Source: Actinomycetes bacterium (lineage in GTDB: Bacteria > Actinomycetota > Actinomycetes > Propionibacteriales > Nocardioidaceae). From it: DNA of 64,000 nucleotides. The notes beneath the pieces were generated by a model. It was not told the origin of the DNA, did not search any database, and saw only the letters and a program-made list of their open reading frames with translations. Position numbers and translations under genes: made by a program. Shown here one piece after another: positions 45,649-55,391 of the stretch; within the stretch, counting starts at the first letter, position 1; every line of letters starts with the position of its first letter. Where the stretch lies: NCBI GenBank assembly GCA_023460975.1, contig JAEWOG010000026.1, forward strand, positions 1 through 64,000, in the 5' to 3' direction.

Positions 45649-46545
45649 TCAGAGCTCGTGGAGCCAGGGCGGGTTCGCGCCCGAGCGTGAGACCGTGATC
45701 CCGGCCGCGCGGGTGGCGAGGCTCAGGACGTCGGTGAGCGCGCTCTCGTCGAGCGCGGCGAGGTGCTCGCCCGTACGGCACCCAGCCGCGATCAGGCCGT
45801 GGAGCACCGCGGAACTCAGGCTGTCCCCGGCCCCGACCGTGTCCACCACGTCGACGCTCGGCGCCGTCACGTCCAGCCTTGACGAGGCACCGATCCACGT
45901 GAGCCCGGCGCCGCCGCGGCTCAGCAACACCGCCCGCACGCCTCCGGCCAACCAGTCCCCGATCAGGGCCTCGTGCGACTCGCCGGGCCACAGCAGGTCA
46001 AGGTCCTCGTCGCTGACCTTGACGAGGTCGGCGTTGGCGAGCAGTTCGCGCGTACGACGACGCACCTGTTCGCCCGTGCCCGTCACCATGGTGCGCACAT
46101 TGACGTCGTAGAACGTCAGTGCCTGCCCGCGCCACCGCGCCAGGCACTCCAGCACGGGCCCCTCGTCGAGGACGGCCGCGTACGACCCAGTGCCGACCAC
46201 GACAGGTGCCGAGGCGGGCAGCTCCAGCGGAGCGAGTCGCCACGCCACATCCAACTCGTACGACGGGTGCCCGTCATGGTTGAGCCGCACCAACGCCGAC
46301 GCCGTACGGTCCAGCGTCACCGGATCGCAGGCGAGTTCGACGCCCGAGGCGGCCACGTGGGCGGCGAGCAGCCGTCCGGCCTCGTCGTCGCCCCAGCAGG
46401 TGCCCAGCAGCACCCGGTGGCCCAGTCGCGCGAGGCCGACCGCCTGATTGGCGGCGCTGCCTCCTGGCTGTGCGGTCCTGACGCCGGACGGCGTGAGCGT
46501 GACGTCGTGCACGGCCTCGCCGATCAGCAGGCTCCAGGACTCCAT
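45649..46545 (-). CDS. PfkB-family carbohydrate kinase
   Basis: A 298-residue sugar kinase: PGGSAANQAVGLARLGHRV near residue 28, VKVSDEDLDLLWPG, and the catalytic motif DTVGAGDSLSSAV with its Asp near residue 243. Fructokinase or another sugar kinase is likely; the sugar is not determined. The ATG at 46545 has TAGGAA/AGGA upstream. It converges on the arsR operon and lies between rplQ and truA, where it is not usually found. Confidence 0.88.
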   Translation of the reverse strand: MESWSLLIGEAVHDVTLTPSGVRTAQPGGSAANQAVGLARLGHRVLLGTCWGDDEAGRLLAAHVAASGVELACDPVTLDRTASALVRLNHDGHPSYELDVAWRLAPLELPASAPVVVGTGSYAAVLDEGPVLECLARWRGQALTFYDVNVRTMVTGTGEQVRRRTRELLANADLVKVSDEDLDLLWPGESHEALIGDWLAGGVRAVLLSRGGAGLTWIGASSRLDVTAPSVDVVDTVGAGDSLSSAVLHGLIAAGCRTGEHLAALDESALTDVLSLATRAAGITVSRSGANPPWLHEL

Positions 46546-46569
46546 CCCCGATTCCTACCCGAAATGGCG

Positions 46570-46603
46570 AACGCCCCGCCACCCGGGTGGGTGGCGGGGC
46601 GTT
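46570..46603 (-). terminator. Terminator after rplQ
   Basis: A perfect hairpin, 14-bp arms AACGCCCCGCCACC with a CGGGTG loop, sixteen bases after the rplQ stop and just before pfkB. It ends the infA-rplQ operon. Confidence 0.85.
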
Positions 46604-46619
46604 CAGTGAACCTGTGAGG

Positions 46620-47153
46620 TCACTTCTCCTCGGCCGCAGCCTCGGTGTCAGCAGCCTCGGTCTCCTCGACCTCGACGACCTCGTCGGCGGCAGCCTCGTC
46701 AGCGGCGACCTCGGTCTCCTCGACGGGAGCCTCTTCGACGGCGGGAGCCGGGGCAGCAGCCTCGGTCTTCTTGGTCGAGGGGGCCTTCGGGCTGTACGCC
46801 TCGGTCACCAGCTCGATCACGGCCATGGGCGCGTTGTCGCCCTTGCGGGGACCGATCTTGGTGATGCGCGTGTAGCCACCGGGACGCTCCGAGAACGCCG
46901 GGGCGATCTCGGTGAAGAGGACGTGCACGACACCCTTGTCGCGGATGCTCTTGAGCACCTCGCGGCGGTTGTGCAGGTCGCCCTTCTTGGCCTTGGTGAT
47001 CAGCTTCTCCGCGTACGGGCGAAGCAGGCGCGCCTTGGCCTCGGTCGTGGTGATGCGACCGTGCTCGAACAGCTGGGTGGCCAGGTTCGACAGGATCAGG
47101 CGCTGGTGGGCGGGGCTACCGCCGAGGCGGGCACCCTTCTTGGGCTTGGGCAT
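46620..47153 (-). CDS. rplQ: 50S ribosomal protein L17
   Basis: L17 of the large subunit. The conserved core ([20 protein letters not shown] to about residue 125) is followed by a 50-residue Ala/Glu/Val-rich acidic tail ([16 protein letters not shown]), making 177 residues, longer than the 120-130 of E. coli; such tails are usual in actinobacteria. The start is ATG at 47153. It is the last gene of the operon. Confidence 0.98.
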   Translation of the reverse strand: MPKPKKGARLGGSPAHQRLILSNLATQLFEHGRITTTEAKARLLRPYAEKLITKAKKGDLHNRREVLKSIRDKGVVHVLFTEIAPAFSERPGGYTRITKIGPRKGDNAPMAVIELVTEAYSPKAPSTKKTEAAAPAPAVEEAPVEETEVAADEAAADEVVEVEETEAADTEAAAEEK

Positions 47154-47229
47154 GTCTGCCTCTCTCTCGGGCCGTGTCAGGTACCCGGGTAGACGACCGG
47201 GCGATTCCCGGTCGGTTTGGTGTCCTCGT

Positions 47230-47271
47230 TGGTCGAGCTTGTCGAGACCAGAGCCTCACCAAGCTCGACCA
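47230..47271. repeat. Family D-type inverted repeat between rpoA and rplQ
   Basis: TGGTCGAGCTTG and its complement CAAGCTCGACCA (12-bp arms) surround TCGAGACCAGAGCCTCAC. It shares GGTCGAGCTTGTCGAGACC with the copy at 45489 and sits inside the ribosomal operon, where it would form a hairpin in the mRNA. Confidence 0.8.
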
Positions 47272-47281
47272 TCGAAGGTGA

Positions 47282-48301
47282 TCAGTACTGCTCGTCCTCG
47301 ACGTAGCTGTCGTCGGCGTCGTCGTCGCCGTACGCAGCCAGGGCCGCGTGCGGGTCGAAGCCGGGCGCGCTGTCCTTGAGGGACAAGCCCATCTCGACCA
47401 GCTTGGCCTTGACCTCGTCGATCGACTTCGCACCGAAGTTGCGGATGTCGAGCAGGTCCTGCTCCGAACGCGAGATGAGCTCACCCACGGTGTGGATGCC
47501 CTCGCGCTTGAGGCAGTTGTACGAGCGGACCGTGAGCTGCAGGTCCTCGACCGGCAGGGCCAGGTCCTGAGCGAGCTGCTCGTCGACGGGCGACGGGCCG
47601 ATGTCAATGCCCTCGGCCTCGACGTTGAGCTCACGAGCCAGGCCGAAGAGCTCCACCAGCGTCTTGCCGGCCGAGGCGATCGCGTCGCGGGGACGGATCG
47701 ACGGCTTGGTGTCGACGTCGATGACGAGCTTGTCGAAGTCGGTGCGCTGCTCGACACGGGTGGCCTCGACCTTGTAGGTCACCTTCAGCACGGGGCTGTA
47801 GATCGAGTCGACCGGGATGCGGCCGATCTCGTTGTCGCCACCCTTGTTCTGGACGGCCGAGACGTAGCCGCGGCCACGCTCGACGACGAGCTCCATGTCG
47901 AGCTTGCCCTTGTCGGACAGGGTCGCGATCTTGAGCTCGGGGTTGTGCACCTCGACACCGGCCGGCGGCGTGATGTCGGCGGCGGTGACGTCACCGGCAC
48001 CCGACTTGCGCAGGTACATGGTGACGGGCTCGTCGTGCTCGGAGGAGACGACCAGGCCCTTGAGGTTGAGGATGATCTCGGTGACGTCCTCGGTGACGCC
48101 CTCGATGGTCGAGAACTCGTGGAGGACGGAGTCGATCTTGATGCTCGTGACCGAGGCACCGGGGATCGAGGACAGCAGCGTACGGCGAAGCGAGTTGCCG
48201 AGCGTGTAGCCGAAACCGGGCTCCAGGGGCTCGATGACGAACCGCGAACGGAACTCGTCGACAGTCTCTTCCGTGAGAGTCGGGCGCTGAGCGATAAGCA
48301 C
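47282..48301 (-). CDS. rpoA: DNA-directed RNA polymerase subunit alpha
   Basis: The alpha subunit, 339 residues. The N-terminal assembly domain has [29 protein letters not shown]; the C-terminal domain has [17 protein letters not shown] [22 protein letters not shown] and [14 protein letters not shown]. The GTG start at 48301 gives the usual LIAQRPTL beginning. A strong hairpin lies between rpsD and this gene. Confidence 0.98.
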   Translation of the reverse strand: MLIAQRPTLTEETVDEFRSRFVIEPLEPGFGYTLGNSLRRTLLSSIPGASVTSIKIDSVLHEFSTIEGVTEDVTEIILNLKGLVVSSEHDEPVTMYLRKSGAGDVTAADITPPAGVEVHNPELKIATLSDKGKLDMELVVERGRGYVSAVQNKGGDNEIGRIPVDSIYSPVLKVTYKVEATRVEQRTDFDKLVIDVDTKPSIRPRDAIASAGKTLVELFGLARELNVEAEGIDIGPSPVDEQLAQDLALPVEDLQLTVRSYNCLKREGIHTVGELISRSEQDLLDIRNFGAKSIDEVKAKLVEMGLSLKDSAPGFDPHAALAAYGDDDADDSYVEDEQY

Positions 48302-48375
48302 GGATTCTTTCCTTCCCGGAGCCAACCACCATTTGATGGCTCCGAACTGGCGGGATTGTGGAAGAGGGCCTCGGG

Positions 48376-48405
48376 GGCCGCCCACCCGTCACCGGGTGGG
48401 CGGCC
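48376..48405 (-). terminator. Terminator-like hairpin between rpsD and rpoA
   Basis: Perfect 13-bp arms GGCCGCCCACCCG / CGGGTGGGCGGCC with a loop of four bases, 12 bases past the rpsD stop. No long T-run follows, so it may attenuate or process rather than fully stop. Confidence 0.6.
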
Positions 48406-48417
48406 TCCGAGAAAGAG

Positions 48418-49026
48418 TCACTTCTTCGAGTAGAACTCGACGATGAGCTGCTCGGTGACCGGCACGTCGATCTGCGCGCGGGTCGGGCGCTGGTGGACGA
48501 GGATCCGCATGCGCGACGGCAGGGCCTCGAGCCACGCCGGGACGACGCGCTCGCCGTGGGTCTCGCGAGCCACGATGAACGGGGTCATCTCGAGCGACTT
48601 CTCGCGCACGTCGATGATGTCGTGCTCGGCCACCTGGTACGACGGGATGTCGACCTTCTTGCCGTTCACCAGGAAGTGGCCGTGAACGACCAGCTGGCGG
48701 GCGTGGCGACGCGTGCGGGCGAACCCGGCACGGTAGACCACGTTGTCCAAACGGCACTCGAGGAGCTGCAGCAGGTTGTCACCGGTCTTGCCCTGGCGAC
48801 GGCTGGCTTCCTTGTAGTAGCGGATGAACTGCTTCTCCATCACGCCGTAGGTGAAGCGAGCCTTCTGCTTCTCCTGCAGCTGCGAGCGGTACTCGCTCTC
48901 CTTGATGCGGGCGCGACCGTGCTGGCCGGGCGCGTACGGGCGGCGCTCGAAAGCGGAGTCACCGCCGACCAAGTCGACGCCGAGACGGCGCGACTTGCGA
49001 GTCATGGGACCGGTGTAACGGGCCAT
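48418..49026 (-). CDS. rpsD: 30S ribosomal protein S4
   Basis: A primary 16S-binding protein of 202 residues: ARYTGPMTRKSRRLGVDL, YAPGQHGRARIKESEY, the S4 RNA-binding domain LDNVVYRAGFARTRRHARQLVVHGHFLVNGKKVDIPSY, and the end EFYSKK. The ATG is at 49026. It lacks the N-terminal zinc Cys cluster (C- form). Confidence 0.98.
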   Translation of the reverse strand: MARYTGPMTRKSRRLGVDLVGGDSAFERRPYAPGQHGRARIKESEYRSQLQEKQKARFTYGVMEKQFIRYYKEASRRQGKTGDNLLQLLECRLDNVVYRAGFARTRRHARQLVVHGHFLVNGKKVDIPSYQVAEHDIIDVREKSLEMTPFIVARETHGERVVPAWLEALPSRMRILVHQRPTRAQIDVPVTEQLIVEFYSKK

Positions 49027-49073
49027 TGTTCAAAGTCTCCTTGGAAGTCTCGTGAAGGTCTGGGCCAGAAGGC

Positions 49074-49469
49074 TCAGACGCGACGGCGCTTGGGCGGACG
49101 GCAGCCGTTGTGGGGCGTCGGGGTGACGTCCTGGATGGTGCCGACCTCGAGGCCGATGGCACCCAGCGAACGGATCGCGGTCTCGCGGCCCGAACCCGGA
49201 CCCTTGACGAAGACGTCGATCTTCTTCATGCCGTGCTCCATCGCGCGACGTCCAGCAGCCTCGGCAGCCATCTGAGCGGCGAACGGGGTGGACTTCCGGG
49301 AACCCTTGAAGCCGACAGTGCCGGCAGAGGCCCAGGAGATCACCGCACCCGTGGGGTCGGTGATCGTGACGATCGTGTTGTTGAACGTGCTCTTGATGTG
49401 GGCTTCGCCCTGGGCGACGTTCTTCTTCTCCTTGCGGCGGACCTTCGTCGCGCGGCTCTTGGGAGGCAT
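49074..49469 (-). CDS. rpsK: 30S ribosomal protein S11
   Basis: S11 of the 30S platform, 131 residues: [55 protein letters not shown] and the end [13 protein letters not shown]. The start is ATG at 49469, 76 bases after the rpsM stop. Confidence 0.98.
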   Translation of the reverse strand: MPPKSRATKVRRKEKKNVAQGEAHIKSTFNNTIVTITDPTGAVISWASAGTVGFKGSRKSTPFAAQMAAEAAGRRAMEHGMKKIDVFVKGPGSGRETAIRSLGAIGLEVGTIQDVTPTPHNGCRPPKRRRV

Positions 49470-49522
49470 TCAGTAACTCCTGTTGAGGTTCTGGTCTGGA
49501 AGCTTCGGGAAGGAAGTGGTCC

Positions 49523-49545
49523 TCACTGCGCTGTGGGCGCAGTGA
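49523..49545 (-). other. Hairpin between rpsM and rpsK
   Basis: Perfect 9-bp arms TCACTGCGC / GCGCAGTGA with a TGTGG loop, immediately after the rpsM stop codon. It may mark an RNA-processing or partial termination site within the operon. Confidence 0.5.
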
Positions 49546-49920
49546 TCACTTGGCCTTCTTCTTGCCGGCGACGGTGCGCTTCGGGCCCTTGCGGGTACGA
49601 GCGTTGGTCTTGGTGCGCTGACCGCGGACCGGGAGGCCCATGCGGTGGCGGCGACCCTGGTAGCTGCCGATCTCGATCTTGCGGCGGATGTCAGCCTGGA
49701 CCTCGCGACGGAGGTCACCCTCGATCTTGAAGTTGGCGTCGATCTCGTCACGAAGCTTGACCAGCTCCTCGTCACCGAGGGTGTGGACCCGAGCGTTGGG
49801 GTCGACCCCGGTGGCCTCGAGCAGCTGCTTGGCGCGGGTACGGCCGATGCCGTAGATGTAGGTGAGAGCGACCTCAATGCGCTTGTCGCGCGGGAGGTCA
49901 ACACCAACGAGGCGTGCCAT
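49546..49920 (-). CDS. rpsM: 30S ribosomal protein S13
   Basis: S13 of the 30S head, 124 residues: [54 protein letters not shown] and a basic tail. The ATG at 49920 matches the family start; an upstream in-frame start is not conserved. Confidence 0.98.
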   Translation of the reverse strand: MARLVGVDLPRDKRIEVALTYIYGIGRTRAKQLLEATGVDPNARVHTLGDEELVKLRDEIDANFKIEGDLRREVQADIRRKIEIGSYQGRRHRMGLPVRGQRTKTNARTRKGPKRTVAGKKKAK

Positions 49921-50106
49921 GTGGTGATTCCTTACGTGTTGCACAACGGTGTCGGTCGTGTCGCGTCCCGCCCATGGGGGTCGGGCTCCGGCCGTTGCTC
50001 CGGAGGTGGTGTGGCCCTCGCGTACGAGCGCCCAGCGATCACGTTGTCAGTTGTGTTCAGTTGTGTGGTGCTGCGAGGTGAGTCCGGGGACTCGACCGTG
50101 GGCGTC

Positions 50107-50220
50107 TCAGCCCTGGCGCTGCTTGTGGCGCGGGTTCTCGCAGATGACCATGACGCGGCCGTGGCGACGAATGACCTTGCACTTGTCGCAGATCGGCTTG
50201 ACGCTCGGGTTGACCTTCAT
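50107..50220 (-). CDS. rpmJ: 50S ribosomal protein L36
   Basis: A 37-residue ribosomal protein: [20 protein letters not shown] then [17 protein letters not shown]. It has the zinc-binding CxxC...C...H pattern (C+ form). It lies in its expected place between infA and rpsM. The 186-bp gap to rpsM contains a small tandem, TCAGTTGTGT twice, near 50048. Confidence 0.97.
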   Translation of the reverse strand: MKVNPSVKPICDKCKVIRRHGRVMVICENPRHKQRQG

Positions 50221-50289
50221 GTCAACAATCCTTGCTTCTCGGCTGGCGGACAGCAGCGCACGGCACCCCAGGGGCCCCGTGCGACCTGC

Positions 50290-50511
50290 TCACTTGTAGC
50301 GGTAGACGATCCGGCCCCGGGTGAGGTCGTACGGAGAGAGCTCCACCACCACGCGGTCCTCGGGGAGGATCCTGATGTAGTGCTGGCGCATCTTCCCGCT
50401 GATGTGGGCGAGCACCTTGTGTCCGTTCGACAATTCGACGCGGAACATGGCGTTGGGAAGGGCCTCCACGACGGTGCCCTCGATCTCGATCACGCCTTCT
50501 TTCTTCGGCAT
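50290..50511 (-). CDS. infA: Translation initiation factor IF-1
   Basis: IF-1, 73 residues, OB fold: [60 protein letters not shown]. The ATG at 50511 gives the universal length. It is first in the operon. A plausible promoter is TTGGTC-N19-TAGACT on the minus strand, with TAGACT at 50694-50699, about 180 bp upstream. Confidence 0.98.
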   Translation of the reverse strand: MPKKEGVIEIEGTVVEALPNAMFRVELSNGHKVLAHISGKMRQHYIRILPEDRVVVELSPYDLTRGRIVYRYK

Positions 50512-50723
50512 GTCCTCCACAATCTGTTGATCCAGTGTCTACCGTTGGCCCGGGAACCGCCCGCGCACGGATTTCTCCGCTCGCGGTGGACCTCGTGAGG
50601 CGGCCGGGTGAAGCCCGCTCCCCCGTCCGGATCACCGGAGGTGGGGCAGCCGAGAGGCAGCACACGACCAGCCCACGTTGGGCCGACGCGCCAGTCTAGT
50701 CGGAGCGGCGCGCCGAAGACCAA

Positions 50724-53192
50724 TCAGCGAGCACGCCGGCCGCCAGTGCCGCGCCGAGCGAACCCCAGACGGCCGGAATTCTCGCTCGAGTTCTGGCCCG
50801 AGCCCTTCTGGCCCGAGCGCTTGCGGCCCGACTCGGCTCCCGTGCCGGCAACGTCGGCGAGCTCCTTGGTGCGCTGGCGCCCCAGGGTCGGCCGCAGCGT
50901 GGTCAGGTTGAGCGCGGCCCGCAGTCGGCGGTGCCACGGCACCGCTGCACTCATCTGGCGCCGCTCCGCCTCCACCGACTCCCAGAACTCCCGCGCCGAG
51001 GCGCCATCGGGCGACGTGGGCCCGAACACCGAGCTGTCCGCGCGTCGTGCGAGGACCGCCGCGCCGCCGGAGGCGATCCCCGAGGCCTGGTCGCGGCGCG
51101 TCGCCCCGACTGCCAACGGCACCGCGTGGCCGAGGTCGCGCGCATGGTCGACCAGCTCCCACCAACCGCCCACGAACCTGGCCGAGGCCGAGGTGGCATT
51201 GCGACGCCGCGAGCGGCGCAGCATCTTGAGGCCGAGGATCGCGCCGACGATGAGCCCGATCAGGAGCAGGGGCAGCCCGACGTAGGTGAGCACCACGCTC
51301 ACCCAAGCGGGCAACGAGAACCCGTCATCGGCGGCGTCGGCGTCGCTGCCCTCCACGTCGCGCTTCTTGAGGTCGGCGGCGCTGAGGTCGCCGGCATCCG
51401 AGGGCGGCGGGATGGGGTTCGGCGGCGGGACCACCGTGCCGGTCATCGGCTCGTTGGTCTCGGGCTGGTTCTCGGTGGGCGGCTCCGTGGGCACGAATTC
51501 CTCGGTGCCGATGGTGCGCCACGACCCGTCCGCGGCCCGGACCTCGACCCACGCCTCGACGTCACTGCCCTTGACGATCCCGCTCTCAGGCAGCACGGCG
51601 CCCACAACGACGCGGGCCTGGAGCCCCATCTTCTGCGCCATCAGGGCGAGCACCGCGGCGTACTGCTCGTCGTTGCCGACCATGACGCGCTGGGCGATGA
51701 ACTGCGGGTCGAGTCGACTCAGGCTGTGCCCGGGGTAGTAGTGGCGCTCGGCCTTGACGACGCCGTCGGAGTACTTGCCCTCGGTCTTGAGGTGGTTCGC
51801 GATCCGCAGCACCCGCTCGGCGTCGACCGTGGCGCCCTCGGTCCACTGCTCGACCGGACCGTCGAGGAAGGTCGTGTCAGCGGGTGCCGGGCTCGAGCTC
51901 ATCGCCGTACGGACCGTCGCGTCGAACGAGTCGTCGGGCTCGACGGCGGTGAAGTGGTAGACGTCGCCGGGGTTCACCCCGGTGGGCACCACGGCCGTGG
52001 AGGTGGCCAGGTTGTAGCGGAACGACTCCGCCTTCGTACGGGCGTCGCCGACGTCGAACTGCAGGCTCTGCAGCGACCCCGCCGTCGGCAACCAGACGCC
52101 GTTCATCCCCGCGCCGATCGTGACCGTGGCCTCGACCTCGGAGCCGTCGACCGGGTTGTCGATCGTGGAGGAGACGCGCTGGAAAGAGTCTCCCGACTCG
52201 TCCGGCAGCGGGTCATCGGAGGCACCCCAGACCATGCCGTCGTACGTGTCGAGCGCAGCCAGACGGAAACGCGTCCCAGCTTCCGCTCCCGAGACCGAGA
52301 AGAGGACCTCGTCGTAGACGTTGCCCTTGACCGCGCTGCCCTTCGGGTCGACGTACTTGCGAAAGCCCGCGAGCGGCGAGGGGTATCGCCCGATCTCGAA
52401 GGGCGGCTCGATCCAGTTCCGAGCGACCGTGCGGCCCTCGTCGTCCGCGCCCACAAGGGCACTGGCGGGAATGGCGAGGCCGGCCGCCGTGACGATCAGC
52501 GCCGCCCCGACTGCCAGCCGCCCCCATCCGGTCGATCCGCCGTGCACCACGGCGCTGAGGCGACGCGTGCGCAGCGCCAGCCAGCCCAGCGCGAGTGCCG
52601 CGAAAACGCCGCCCTGGAGCAGCAAGGAGGCAGGGTGACGCACGCCGAGCAGGAGCACGCCCACCAGTGCCAACGTCAGCAAGGCCACGGGCAGGGCGGC
52701 GGAGAGCCACGCCGACTTCAGGTGGACTCGGGAGGAGGCCATCCCCGCGTAGGCCACCACGATGCCGATCACGAGCGGCAGGACCAGCAGAGTGCCGGTG
52801 CCGTCGACGGGAGGCAGGGTGGTGAGGAAGTCCTTCCACCCGAACACCGCCTGGTCGGTCAGCGTCGAGAGCGTGGCACGGCTGGGCAGGAAAGCGGTGT
52901 TGCCGAGCGAACGCAGCGCAATCGGTCCCCCCAGCACCATGAACAGCCCCAGCAGGACAACGAAGGGCGCGATCAAGGGCCAGCCGAGCGCCTTGCACAC
53001 ATGAGTCACGACCACCGCCATGAGCGCCCCGACCATGCCGACGACGAGATAGCTGTGGCCCGTGAAGGAGGCCCCGAGCCCCGACAGCACCGTGGCCGTG
53101 AGGGCGAGGACGAAGGCGATGTCGATCCACGCAGCGGCGTCGGGCATCAGGTGGTGCGGCCGCGTGCGGGTCCGCGTTGCGGTGCGGCTCAT
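50724..53192 (-). CDS. TgpA-like membrane protein with a degenerate transglutaminase domain
   Basis: 822 residues. Residues about 20-245 hold six or so membrane segments; about 300-570 are an outside domain with a transglutaminase-like core; a membrane segment lies near 660-685; and a basic cytoplasmic tail ends in GRRAR. In active transglutaminases the triad is Cys-His-Asp. Here the Cys site reads GNDEQYAAVLALMA (Asp508), the His site DVEAWVEV (Glu546) and the Asp site SWRTIGTEE (Thr563), so all three are changed. It is probably a pseudoenzyme. The ATG at 53192 overlaps the DUF58 stop. Homologues share this operon position in actinobacteria. Confidence 0.85.
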   Translation of the reverse strand: MSRTATRTRTRPHHLMPDAAAWIDIAFVLALTATVLSGLGASFTGHSYLVVGMVGALMAVVVTHVCKALGWPLIAPFVVLLGLFMVLGGPIALRSLGNTAFLPSRATLSTLTDQAVFGWKDFLTTLPPVDGTGTLLVLPLVIGIVVAYAGMASSRVHLKSAWLSAALPVALLTLALVGVLLLGVRHPASLLLQGGVFAALALGWLALRTRRLSAVVHGGSTGWGRLAVGAALIVTAAGLAIPASALVGADDEGRTVARNWIEPPFEIGRYPSPLAGFRKYVDPKGSAVKGNVYDEVLFSVSGAEAGTRFRLAALDTYDGMVWGASDDPLPDESGDSFQRVSSTIDNPVDGSEVEATVTIGAGMNGVWLPTAGSLQSLQFDVGDARTKAESFRYNLATSTAVVPTGVNPGDVYHFTAVEPDDSFDATVRTAMSSSPAPADTTFLDGPVEQWTEGATVDAERVLRIANHLKTEGKYSDGVVKAERHYYPGHSLSRLDPQFIAQRVMVGNDEQYAAVLALMAQKMGLQARVVVGAVLPESGIVKGSDVEAWVEVRAADGSWRTIGTEEFVPTEPPTENQPETNEPMTGTVVPPPNPIPPPSDAGDLSAADLKKRDVEGSDADAADDGFSLPAWVSVVLTYVGLPLLLIGLIVGAILGLKMLRRSRRRNATSASARFVGGWWELVDHARDLGHAVPLAVGATRRDQASGIASGGAAVLARRADSSVFGPTSPDGASAREFWESVEAERRQMSAAVPWHRRLRAALNLTTLRPTLGRQRTKELADVAGTGAESGRKRSGQKGSGQNSSENSGRLGFARRGTGGRRAR

Positions 53193-54367
53193 CGCACGCT
53201 CCAACGCAGCAGTCCGGCAAGGTCGTCGATCGCACCGAGGTGCATGACCTGGACGCCGCCGGTCTCGCGGACCCGGCTCTGCTCCCCCGGCTGCACGAGG
53301 ACGGCGAAGCGCCGCACCTCGGGTGGGAAGGCCGCGGCCGCGCGCAGCACGTCGGCGAAGGGGGTGTGGACGCCGCCGATGAGGAAGACCAGGGACGCGT
53401 CGGTGGCCACGCTGGCCGCTCGCCGCGCTGTCGCGGTGAATCCCACCGAGTCGAACTGCGCCCGGCACACGGCGTCGAGCGCAAGGTTGCCGTCGCTGCC
53501 GGTGGACACCTGCGAACCGCAGGCGAAGGAGACCTCGAACTCATCGAGCACGGCCCGCACCGCCAGGGAGGCCGCGACCGACATCGCGGTCTCGAAGTCG
53601 TCCTCGTCCGCCCAGGCCGCGACATCGTCATCGACCACGATCGCCGCGTGCGAGCGGCGGGTGTCGAGGTACTGGCGCACCAGCAGGCTGGACTCGCCCG
53701 AGGAGGCCATCACCTTGGCCGAGGAGCGCCAGTGGATGTGCCGCAGGTCGTCGCCGGGCACGTACTCACGCAGCGCGTGGAACGCCAGGTCGCTCTGCGA
53801 GACCGCGTCGGTGGAGACTCCCTCGAGGTCGCGCAGCAGGCCCGCCCCGAGCGAGTCCAGCGAGACCAGCGGGGGCCGTACGAGCACCTCACGCATCGGA
53901 GTCCACACCACGTCGCGCGAGAACAGTCCCATCGCGTCCCCGCGCCGAGTCAGCGCCGGCCCGACCTCGATCGCGCCGCGCCGCTCCGTACGGATCGTGA
54001 ACGTCTCCTCGTGGTGCGCCCCGGGCGGCAGCGCGCCCACGCCGTAGCGGTGGATCGTCGACCCGACCGGGACCTCCAGCGTCGTGGGCAGCAGGCGTGT
54101 CGACGCGGTGTTGGTGACCAGCACTCCGGCGGCGACTGACTCTCCGGCTGCCACCCGATCGGGCTCCAGACGCAGCTCGACCGCCACGTTGGTACGCCCC
54201 AGCAGGAAGGGTGCGGCGAGCAGGACGAGCAGGCCGCACGCGAACGCGAGCACCACCATCTCCCGCCAGTTCAGGGCCACCGCCACACACGCGGCGACCA
54301 GACCTGTCCCCAGCACCGTCCAGCCCAGAGGCCGGATCAGCGCCAGGGATCGACTCACCCGTTCCAT
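53189..54367 (-). CDS. DUF58 family membrane protein (MoxR partner)
   Basis: 392 residues. Two membrane segments lie near 12-55 (GWTVLGTGLVAACVAVAL and VVLAFACGLLVLLAA), then a beta-rich domain, then DUF58 with its signature LREYVPGDDLRHIHWRSSAK near residue 210, and a von Willebrand A-like region (AAIVVDDDVAAW). DUF58 proteins work with MoxR ATPases in envelope or complex assembly. The start is ATG 54367, seven bases after the moxR stop; a TTG at 54370 is possible. Confidence 0.88.
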   Translation of the reverse strand: MERVSRSLALIRPLGWTVLGTGLVAACVAVALNWREMVVLAFACGLLVLLAAPFLLGRTNVAVELRLEPDRVAAGESVAAGVLVTNTASTRLLPTTLEVPVGSTIHRYGVGALPPGAHHEETFTIRTERRGAIEVGPALTRRGDAMGLFSRDVVWTPMREVLVRPPLVSLDSLGAGLLRDLEGVSTDAVSQSDLAFHALREYVPGDDLRHIHWRSSAKVMASSGESSLLVRQYLDTRRSHAAIVVDDDVAAWADEDDFETAMSVAASLAVRAVLDEFEVSFACGSQVSTGSDGNLALDAVCRAQFDSVGFTATARRAASVATDASLVFLIGGVHTPFADVLRAAAAFPPEVRRFAVLVQPGEQSRVRETGGVQVMHLGAIDDLAGLLRWSVR

Positions 54368-54374
54368 CAAGACG

Positions 54375-55346
54375 TCAGGCCCCCACGCGGTCCGTGGGCG
54401 GCGCCACGGCGTCGAGCAGGCGGCTGATCACCGTCTGCACGGTGACGCCGCTGAACTGGGCCTCTGCGTCGAGCAGCAGACGGTGCGAGAGCACGGGCTC
54501 GGCGAGGTCCTTGATGTCGTCGGGCACGACGTGGTCGCGACCATCTGCGGCCGCCCACGTCTTTGCCACCCGGACGAAGGCCAAGCACCCGCGCGGCGAG
54601 AGCCCGAGCCGTACGTGGGGCTGGCGTCGCGACTCCTCGGCCAGCTCGGCGACGTAGCCGATCACGGCCGGGTCGACGTACACATCGTCGGCCAACCCAC
54701 TCATCTGAGCGATCGTGGCGGCGGTGATGACCGGCGTCACCAGCGACGCCCGGTCACGCACTGCCGCGTTGTTGAGCAGCGCGACGGTGGCTTGGCGGTC
54801 CGGGTAGCCCATCGAGGTCTTCATGAGGAAGCGGTCCAGCTGCGCCTCGGGCAGGCGGTAGGTTCCGGCCTGCTCGATCGGGTTCTGCGTGGCGATCACC
54901 AGGAACGGCTTGCCCACCGGGTGCGCGACGCCGTCGACGGTGACGCGACCCTCCTCCATGACCTCGAGCAGCGCCGACTGGGTCTTGGGAGAGGCCCGGT
55001 TGATCTCGTCCGCCAGCACGATGGTGTGGAAGATCGGCCCGGGATGGAACTCGAAGGTCCCCTTGTGCTGGTCGTAGACCGTCACGCCGGTGACGTCCGA
55101 GGGCAGCAGATCAGGGGTGAACTGGATGCGTGCGTGCGAGCCCTGCACCGTGTTCGCGAGCGCCCTCGCCAGCATCGTCTTGCCCGTTCCCGGGAAGTCC
55201 TCGAGCAGGACGTGACCCTCGGAGAGGAGACAGGTCAGCGCGAGCCTCACGACGTGACGCTTGCCGAGTACGGCACGTTCCATGTTGTCGGTGAGCTGGT
55301 CGAAGGTCTGCTTGAACCAGTCGGCCTGTTCGCGACTGATGGTCAT
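54375..55346 (-). CDS. MoxR-family AAA+ ATPase
   Basis: A 323-residue chaperone-like AAA+ ATPase: Walker A EDFPGTGKTMLARALA near residue 57, Walker B IVLADEINRASPKTQSALLE near 115, sensor VIATQNPIEQAGTYRLPEAQLDRF near 150, and LGLSPRGCLAFVRVAK near 250. MoxR proteins insert metals or mature protein complexes, often acting on proteins with von Willebrand A domains. It is followed by DUF58 and TgpA-like genes, the standard trio. It begins 45 bp after the giant surface protein gene. Confidence 0.94.
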   Translation of the reverse strand: MTISREQADWFKQTFDQLTDNMERAVLGKRHVVRLALTCLLSEGHVLLEDFPGTGKTMLARALANTVQGSHARIQFTPDLLPSDVTGVTVYDQHKGTFEFHPGPIFHTIVLADEINRASPKTQSALLEVMEEGRVTVDGVAHPVGKPFLVIATQNPIEQAGTYRLPEAQLDRFLMKTSMGYPDRQATVALLNNAAVRDRASLVTPVITAATIAQMSGLADDVYVDPAVIGYVAELAEESRRQPHVRLGLSPRGCLAFVRVAKTWAAADGRDHVVPDDIKDLAEPVLSHRLLLDAEAQFSGVTVQTVISRLLDAVAPPTDRVGA

Positions 55347-55391
55347 CGGTTCTCCTTGTTCGAGGACTGTGCGGGGGCGGGGTCGAGCGCA

